Source: Nonomuraea africana (GTDB lineage: Bacteria > Actinomycetota > Actinomycetes > Streptosporangiales > Streptosporangiaceae). Taken from it: a DNA stretch of 64,000 nt. The notes under the pieces are model-generated. The model saw only the letters and a program-made list of their open reading frames with translations, searched no databases and was not told the origin of the DNA. The stretch is from the NCBI RefSeq assembly GCF_014873535.1, contig NZ_JADBEF010000001.1:5890001-5954000 (forward strand), given 5' to 3'. Positions 59,167 through 64,000 of this stretch are shown here, piece by piece (position 1 is the first letter of the stretch; each line of letters opens with the position of its first letter). The translations under genes and the position numbers were made by a program.

Positions 59167-60117
59167 TCACTCTCTGAAGTGGTCCCACCCGCCAGGCCCT
59201 GCCGTACGGCCCGTGACCTGGACATTCGACCCCTCCACGACGTGTCCGACGACCGTCCAGTGGGGCGGGAGCGGTGCCTCCGGAGGGAAAATCGCGGCCA
59301 GAGCGTGATCCTCGCCACCCGTGAGCACCCAGTCGAGCGGATCGGCACCCAGCTCCTTCGCCGCGGCGGACACCGGCTCCGCGAGCGGGAAGGCGGCGGG
59401 ATCGAGCCTGATGCCCACGCCGCTCGCCGCCGCCACGTGCCCGAGGTCCTGCAGCAGGCCGTCGCTCACGTCGAGCATGGCGGTCGCGCCCAGGCGCGCC
59501 GCCTCGGGCCCACACGCGTACGGCGGGCGCGGCCTCCGGTGCCCCTCGACCGCTTCGAGCAGCGGCCCGCTCTCAGGCACGATCCCGGCCTCCAGCAGGG
59601 CGAGCCCCGCGGCCGCGTATCCCAGCCTGCCCGCGAAGGCCACCACCTGACCCGGACGCGCGCCCGAGCGGGTGACGGGCGCATGCCCGCCGAGATCGCC
59701 GAGCGCCGTCACGCCGATGACCACGAGGTCCGAGCGGGTGGTGTCGCCGCCCGCCACACTGGCTCCCACCAGCGCGCACTCCTCGCGGAACCCGTCGGCC
59801 AGGCCATCGACCCAGTCCACGGGAACGTCTGCGGGCATCCCGAGCCCCACCACGAGTGTCGTCGGAATTGCCCCCATTGCGGCGACATCGGAAAGATTCT
59901 GTGCTGCGGCCTTCCTGCCTACGTCATACGCGCTGGACCAATGACGGCGAAAGTGCCTACTCTCGATCAGCAAGTCCGTTGTCACTACAACACGCCCGTC
60001 GGGTGCTTTCACCACCGCGGCGTCGTCACCGGGACCGAGCAGCACGCTCTCCCCCTGTGGCAATCGTCCGGTGATACGTGCTACAACTCCGAATTCGCCG
60101 AGATCTCCGACTGTGAT
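59167..60117 (-). CDS. thiL: Thiamine-monophosphate kinase, apparent ATC start
   Basis: A 316-residue enzyme that makes thiamine diphosphate from TMP and ATP. Motifs: LLGPGDDAAVV, TTDLLIESRHFRRHWSSAYDVGRKAAAQNLSDVAAMGA, VAGGDTTRSD, TAMLDVSDGLLQDLGHVA, and LTGGEDHALAAIFP. The protein should begin right before TVGDLGEFGVVARI, but no ATG, GTG or TTG exists there in frame. A perfect AGGAGG (plus-strand 60124-60129) is 6 nt from an ATC codon at 60117-60115, so ATC is the best start. The nearest in-frame ATG upstream lies inside the divergent Lrp gene. Location beside lrp, DUF3515 and ddl is the conserved order. Confidence 0.9.
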   Translation of the reverse strand: MTVGDLGEFGVVARITGRLPQGESVLLGPGDDAAVVKAPDGRVVVTTDLLIESRHFRRHWSSAYDVGRKAAAQNLSDVAAMGAIPTTLVVGLGMPADVPVDWVDGLADGFREECALVGASVAGGDTTRSDLVVIGVTALGDLGGHAPVTRSGARPGQVVAFAGRLGYAAAGLALLEAGIVPESGPLLEAVEGHRRPRPPYACGPEAARLGATAMLDVSDGLLQDLGHVAAASGVGIRLDPAAFPLAEPVSAAAKELGADPLDWVLTGGEDHALAAIFPPEAPLPPHWTVVGHVVEGSNVQVTGRTAGPGGWDHFRE

Positions 60118-60187
60118 GACGCACCTCCTGTCGGCACACAGGGTACGGTGGCCCTTCGGCGCTGATCCAATCGCCCGGGAGGACGTA

Positions 60188-60421
60188 ATGGTGCAGGCGT
60201 ACATCCTTATCCAGACCGAGGTGGGCAAGGCCGCGGCCGTGGCACGTGCGATCGCCGGCATCACCGGGGTCACCCAGGCCGAAGACGTGACGGGCCCCTA
60301 TGACGTCATCGTGCGCGCCGAGGCCCGCAACGTCGACGAGCTCGGCAAGCTGGTCGTCGCCCAGATCCAGGCCGTCGACGGCATCACCCGTACTCTGACG
60401 TGCCCTATTGTCCACATATGA
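60188..60421 (+). CDS. Stand-alone Lrp/AsnC ligand-binding domain protein
   Basis: A 77-residue protein consisting only of the Lrp/AsnC C-terminal RAM domain (VQAYILIQTEVGKAAAVARAIAGITGVTQAEDVTGPYDVIVRAEA); the usual N-terminal HTH is absent. Such stand-alone modules form octamer-like rings and bind amino acids; their role here is unknown. GGGAGGA is 6 nt before the ATG at 60188. The stop overlaps the start of the DUF3515 gene (ATGA), so they are coupled, and the gene is divergent from thiL. Confidence 0.9.
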   Translation: MVQAYILIQTEVGKAAAVARAIAGITGVTQAEDVTGPYDVIVRAEARNVDELGKLVVAQIQAVDGITRTLTCPIVHI

Positions 60422-60837
60422 AGCGTGTTGCCGTCCTGGTCCTGCTCGTCCTCGCCGGGTGCGGCAGCGCGGTCCAAGTGGAGCCGCCCGTCCCCGAGGG
60501 TGACGCGGTGGCCGCCTGCACGAAGCTCGGCGGCCTGCTGCCGCGCGAGCTCGACGGCGCGGAGCGCACGGCCTCCACGCCCGAGTCCCCCTACGTCGCC
60601 GTGTGGGGGTCGGCCGAGATCGCGCTGCGCTGCGGGGTGCCCCGCCCCGCGCGGATGGCGGCCACCGACCAGCTGGCCGAGCTCGACGGGGTCGGCTGGT
60701 TCGCCGATCCCACCATCCCCACCCTGTTCACCGCCGTGACCGACACCGCCTACGTCGAGGTAACGATCGCCAGGACGCACGAGACGACGAATGTGCTGAT
60801 GGAGCTCTCCGGGCCGGTGAAGCGGGCCACCGGCTAG
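60418..60837 (+). CDS. DUF3515-family lipoprotein
   Basis: A 139-residue lipoprotein: VLVLLVLAGC gives a lipobox with C15, fixing the ATG at 60418. The mature part has two further Cys (AACTKLGGLL; ALRCGVPRP), probably a disulfide, and a WGSAEIALRCGVP block typical of actinomycete DUF3515 proteins. Function unknown. It is translated with the Lrp-domain gene (4-nt overlap), and its stop overlaps that of the convergent ddl gene (CTAG). Confidence 0.9.
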   Translation: MKRVAVLVLLVLAGCGSAVQVEPPVPEGDAVAACTKLGGLLPRELDGAERTASTPESPYVAVWGSAEIALRCGVPRPARMAATDQLAELDGVGWFADPTIPTLFTAVTDTAYVEVTIARTHETTNVLMELSGPVKRATG

Positions 60838-61928
60838 CGCAGGCCCGCCTTGCGGCCCAGCCCGAGCTGGATGAGGCGGTCGACCAGCTGCGAGTAGGAC
60901 AGCCCGCTGGCCGCCCACAGCTTGGGCGCCACCGACTGCGACGTGAAGCCCGGCATCGTGTTGATCTCGTTGACGATGAGCCTGCCGTCGGCGGTGTAGA
61001 AGAAGTCGACCCGCGCCAGCCCCTCGCAGCTCAGCGCCTCGAAGGCGCGCACGGCCATCGCCCGCAGCTCCTCCGCCCTGTCGGCGGGCAGGTCGGCCGG
61101 CACGGTCAGCGACGTCTGGTCGGGGTAGTACTTGGCCTCGAAGTCGTAGAACTCCTGCCCGCCCTCGACGAGCACCTCCCCCGGCACCGAGGCGGCGGGC
61201 GCCTCGTCGCCGAGCGACTCGAGCACCGCGCACTCGATCTCACGCCCGACGATGGCCGCCTCGACCAGCACCTTGGGGTCGTGCGCCCGGGCGAACTCGA
61301 CGGCCGCCACGAGCGAGGCGAGGTCGTGCGCCTTGGAGATGCCCTGGCTCGAACCGGCGCGGGCAGGCTTGACGAAGACGGGCCAGCCCAGCTCCTCGAT
61401 CTCCTTGACCACACGGTCCTTGTCCAGCCGCCAGTCGCGCTCGCGCACCACCACGTACGGGCCGACGGGCAGCCCAGCCGCGGCCAGGATCGTCTTCATG
61501 TAGGCCTTGTCCATGCCGACCGCGCTGGCCAGCACGCCCGAGCCGACGTAGCGCGCCCCGGCCATCTCCAGCAGTCCTTGGATCGTGCCATCCTCGGCGA
61601 ACGGACCGTGCATGACGGGGAAGACCACGTCCACCGCGCCCAGCTCGACCGGGATGCTGCCCGGCTCGTAGGTCACCAGCACCGCCTCCCTCGAGGGCAG
61701 CGCCAGCTCCGCGCCCGACGTGTCCACGAAGGGCAGCTCGCCGTCCTCGATCGCGTAGCGCTGGTCACCGGTGGCCAGCACCCACCGGCCGTCCTGGGCG
61801 ATCCCGATGGGGATCACCTCGTACTTCGACCTGTCGATCGTCTCCAGAACACTGCCGGCCCCCATCAGAGAGACGGCGTGCTCAGAGTTGCGACCTCCGA
61901 AAACGACCGCGACGCGTGGCTTGCTCAT
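60834..61928 (-). CDS. ddl: D-alanine--D-alanine ligase
   Basis: A 364-residue ATP-grasp enzyme that makes the D-Ala-D-Ala end of peptidoglycan precursors. Motifs: VVFGGRNSEHAVSLMGAGSV, VFPVMHGPFAEDGTIQGLLEMAG, VFVKPARAGSSQGISK, and RVDFFYTADGRLIVNEINTMPGFT. The omega loop reads FEAKYYPDQ; the Tyr pattern (KYY) is the D-Ala-specific form, unlike the KxH of D-lactate-type VanA ligases. Upstream on the same strand are the PLP-like gene and gpsA (11-nt gap), so a cell-envelope operon plsC-gpsA-PLP-like-ddl is likely. Confidence 0.96.
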   Translation of the reverse strand: MSKPRVAVVFGGRNSEHAVSLMGAGSVLETIDRSKYEVIPIGIAQDGRWVLATGDQRYAIEDGELPFVDTSGAELALPSREAVLVTYEPGSIPVELGAVDVVFPVMHGPFAEDGTIQGLLEMAGARYVGSGVLASAVGMDKAYMKTILAAAGLPVGPYVVVRERDWRLDKDRVVKEIEELGWPVFVKPARAGSSQGISKAHDLASLVAAVEFARAHDPKVLVEAAIVGREIECAVLESLGDEAPAASVPGEVLVEGGQEFYDFEAKYYPDQTSLTVPADLPADRAEELRAMAVRAFEALSCEGLARVDFFYTADGRLIVNEINTMPGFTSQSVAPKLWAASGLSYSQLVDRLIQLGLGRKAGLR

Positions 61929-61939
61929 GACGCCCGAAT

Positions 61940-62878
61940 CTACCCTGCTTGTGAGTCAAGGGCTCTTGTCACGTCCGTGACCAGATCTTCGACGTCCTCG
62001 AACCCGATCGAGAAGCGGACCGCCTTGCCCTGTCTGACGGCCGAGGTGCTGTCGCCGATCACGCGCAGCGACTTGATGAGGTCGTCGGCGTCTCCGCGCG
62101 GTGTGACGATCACGCGGGGGCCGAACCTGGTGCCCTCCGGCCCCGAGTCGAACAGCTGGCGCGCCAGGTGATGGCCGGGATCGCGGGGCAGGCCCGGATA
62201 GCCGACGGCGACGAGCGAGGGGTGCTTGGCGACGGCGGCGGCGAACTCCATCGCGGTCGCGCACCTGCGCCTGACCCGCAGCGTCAGCGTCCCCAGTCCG
62301 CTGAGCAGCGAGGACTCGTCGGCGGGTGACATCGGGGCGCCGAGGTCCTTGGTGAGCCTGTACATGAGGTCGTTCCTGCCGACCACGACGCCGCCCTCGC
62401 GGTCGCCGAGCAGCACGCCGGTCGAGTGCAGCACCAGGTCGGCGCCGTGCTCCAGCGGGCGGCAGACGATCGGCGTGGCGAGCGTCGAGTCGACCACGAG
62501 CATCGCGCCGACCTCACGGGCCAGGCGGTACAGACCACGAAGATCCGCCACACCCGTGTCCGAGAGCGTTTCCGCGTATATGATCTTCGTGTGGCCGCGG
62601 ACGGCCTGCCGTACCGCGGTCAGGTCCGCGGTGTCGACGAAGTCGGCGCTCACGCCGAACCTGCCAAGCACGTTGGCGACGAAGACCGCGCCCGCGGGCG
62701 CGACCACATGCGTGCCGCCGCGCAGGAAGGTCAGCAGGACGGCGGCCAGCGCCGCCTCACCCGTGGCGAACGACTGGCCCGCCACGTTCTCCGGCGCCGC
62801 CGCGCCTTCGAGGGCCGCCACGGCGGCGGCGAATCCACCCTCGGCCGGCGCGCGCACGCACCTGGTGTTCTCTCTCAC
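61940..62878 (-). CDS. Cys/Met-metabolism PLP-fold protein lacking the catalytic lysine
   Basis: 312 residues with the fold of cystathionine gamma-synthase/lyase enzymes: ATGEAALAAVLLTFLRGG (phosphate loop region), YAETLSDTGVADLRGLYRLAREVGAMLVVDSTLATPIVCRPLEHGADLVLHS, and a C-terminal domain ending VRFSIGFEDVEDLVTDV. The canonical HSxTK, where Lys forms the Schiff base with PLP, reads HSTGV: V155 replaces Lys. The pyridine-nitrogen Asp (D130) remains. The protein is also about 70 residues shorter at the N-terminus than active enzymes, losing the Tyr/Arg phosphate-binding segment. The GTG at 62878 overlaps the gpsA stop (GTGA). Probably a pseudoenzyme. Confidence 0.8.
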   Translation of the reverse strand: MRENTRCVRAPAEGGFAAAVAALEGAAAPENVAGQSFATGEAALAAVLLTFLRGGTHVVAPAGAVFVANVLGRFGVSADFVDTADLTAVRQAVRGHTKIIYAETLSDTGVADLRGLYRLAREVGAMLVVDSTLATPIVCRPLEHGADLVLHSTGVLLGDREGGVVVGRNDLMYRLTKDLGAPMSPADESSLLSGLGTLTLRVRRRCATAMEFAAAVAKHPSLVAVGYPGLPRDPGHHLARQLFDSGPEGTRFGPRVIVTPRGDADDLIKSLRVIGDSTSAVRQGKAVRFSIGFEDVEDLVTDVTRALDSQAG

Positions 62879-63885
62879 ACGCCGTATCTCTCCGGTTTGG
62901 GGGTGCGCGACATCAGCAGCACCCCTGCCTCGTCCGGGGTCATGCCGTCGTGGACGACGCCCACCACCACCTCGGTGATCGGCATCTCCACGTCGTGCTT
63001 CCTGGCCAGTTCGAGCACCGACTCGCAGGACTTGACGCCCTCGGCGGTCTGCCTGGTGGCCGCGACGGCCTGGGCCAGCGTCATGCCCTTGCCGAGGTTG
63101 ACGCCGAAGGTGCGGTTGCGGGAGAGCGGCGAGGTGCAGGTGGCGACCAGGTCGCCCATGCCGGCCAGGCCCGCGAACGTGTGCGGGTCGGCGCCGAGCG
63201 CCGCCCCCAGGCGGGAGATCTCGGCCAGGCCGCGGGTCATGAGCATCGCGCCGACGTTGTCGCCCATGCCCATGCCGGCGGCGACGCCGACGGCCAGCGC
63301 GATCACGTTCTTGACCGCGCCGCCCAGCTCCACGCCCACGACGTCGGGGTTGGTGTACGGGCGGAACCACGGCGGCACGTGGCAGGCCTCCTGCAGGTGC
63401 TCCATGGTCCGCTCGTCGGGGCAGGCCACCACGGTAGCGGCGGGCTGGCCCTGGGCGATCTCGGGGACCAGGTTGGGGCCCGAGACGACGGCCACCCGCT
63501 CCTGCGGCACCTCGGCGACCTCCATGATGACCTCGCTCATCCGCTTGGTCGTGCCGAGCTCGATGCCCTTCATCAGGCTGACGAGCACGGCGTTCCGCGG
63601 CAGGTGGGGCTTCCACGCGGTGAGGTTGGCCCGCAGCGTCTGCGAGGGGACGGCCAGCACCACGAAGTCGGCGCCCTCCAGCGCGCGGGCCGGGTCTCCC
63701 GTGGCGCGCATCGTGGGGGGCAGCGTGACGCCCGGCAGGTAGTCGGGGTTCTCGTGGCGGAGGTCGATCGCCTCGACGATCTCGGCGCGGCGACCCCACA
63801 GCGTGGTCTCCACGCCCGCCCTTGCCATGATCATGCCGAAGGTCGTGCCCCATGAGCCGGTACCGAACACGGCGGCCTTGGTCAT
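62875..63885 (-). CDS. gpsA: Glycerol-3-phosphate dehydrogenase (NAD(P)+)
   Basis: A 336-residue enzyme that reduces dihydroxyacetone phosphate to sn-glycerol-3-phosphate for phospholipids. The Rossmann motif is VFGTGSWGTTFGMIMARAG; VVLAVPSQTLR and SLMKGIE follow; the catalytic Lys is in LGGAVKNVIALAVGVAAGMGMGDN, and GLAGMGDLVATCTSPLSRNRTFG is typical. The ATG at 63885 fits the family; a GTG at 63894 overlapping the plsC stop is possible. Coupled to plsC upstream and the PLP-like gene downstream. Confidence 0.97.
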   Translation of the reverse strand: MTKAAVFGTGSWGTTFGMIMARAGVETTLWGRRAEIVEAIDLRHENPDYLPGVTLPPTMRATGDPARALEGADFVVLAVPSQTLRANLTAWKPHLPRNAVLVSLMKGIELGTTKRMSEVIMEVAEVPQERVAVVSGPNLVPEIAQGQPAATVVACPDERTMEHLQEACHVPPWFRPYTNPDVVGVELGGAVKNVIALAVGVAAGMGMGDNVGAMLMTRGLAEISRLGAALGADPHTFAGLAGMGDLVATCTSPLSRNRTFGVNLGKGMTLAQAVAATRQTAEGVKSCESVLELARKHDVEMPITEVVVGVVHDGMTPDEAGVLLMSRTPKPERYGV

Positions 63886-63890
63886 CCGCT

Positions 63891-64000
63891 TCACCGTCCA
63901 GCCGGATCGTAGGGGGTCTCCGGAGCTTTCTCTCCCCTGATTTCGGCGAGCTGAACGGTGATGGCGGCGATGATGTCGGCGGTCGCCTCACGCAGCACAG
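63891..64000 (-). CDS. plsC: 1-acyl-sn-glycerol-3-phosphate acyltransferase, 3' end only
   Basis: Only the last 36 or so codons are inside the window: ATADIIAAITVQLAEIRGEKAPETP, ending DPAGR at a TGA (63893-63891). This C-terminal helix is typical of actinomycete PlsC proteins encoded before gpsA. The stop overlaps a possible GTG start of gpsA (GTGA). The gene is entered by the window edge, so nothing can be said about its active site (HxxxxD). Confidence 0.7.
   Translation of the reverse strand, partial: VLREATADIIAAITVQLAEIRGEKAPETPYDPAGR

Noticed and set aside
60834..61928. D-Ala-D-Lac (vancomycin resistance) ligase
   Set aside because: The omega-loop KYY pattern is that of D-Ala-D-Ala ligases, and no vanH or vanX gene is adjacent.
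1..64000. tRNA, rRNA, tmRNA, insertion sequences, prophage or integrase genes
   Set aside because: None recognised by eye on either strand; a tRNA with weak features could be missed without a folding program.

Overview
The window is a high-GC stretch (estimated about 70% by eye) of an actinomycete chromosome. GTG and TTG starts are common, genes often overlap by ATGA or GTGA, and there is an IdeR/DmdR1-type iron box. The right half carries a housekeeping order known from streptomycetes and their relatives: ftsY, smc, mutM, rnc, rpmF, coaD, rsmD, recG, a DAK2 kinase, rpmB, thiD, thiL, ddl, gpsA and plsC. The style fits Streptosporangiaceae (Nonomuraea-like), but the genus cannot be fixed from sequence alone. 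No rRNA, tRNA, insertion sequence, prophage or CRISPR array was seen.

Left part, about 1-39.6 kb, is mostly accessory. It opens with a cut-off penicillin-binding protein, then a MerR gene whose divergent aldo/keto reductase survives only as a 3' remnant, and a TetR/beta-glucosidase pair. Secreted proteins follow: a metzincin metalloprotease, a coiled-coil envelope protein, an M14 carboxypeptidase and a Cu/Zn superoxide dismutase. Between and after them lie aldehyde dehydrogenase, a hydrolase next to an AMP-binding-like fragment, a STAND-LuxR regulator, typA, a large unknown membrane protein, an FkbM methyltransferase, a two-component system, and a deacetylase lipoprotein coupled to a HerA-like ATPase. 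A SigR-like sigma factor stands between a MEDS/ATP-binding protein and a Cds1-like PLP enzyme. An iron-siderophore ABC transporter lies behind an iron box.

At 37.8-39.75 kb, between the iron transporter and ftsY, lies the most unusual locus. A 24-codon peptide gene has a good ribosome binding site, its own promoter, and repeated GTAGGGA boxes placed where an activator would bind. A stem-loop separates it from a 550-residue TPR protein. It looks like a peptide or RiPP-type unit with no family that I recognise.

Right part, 39.8-64 kb, is the conserved block, nearly all on the minus strand. Inserted into it are a LysR/MFS pair and a VapBC-like toxin-antitoxin pair. Three oddities stand out: thiL seems to lack a standard start codon and may use ATC; a gene coupled to gpsA encodes a Cys/Met-family PLP protein without its catalytic lysine; and SMC carries a three-copy six-residue repeat in its hinge region.
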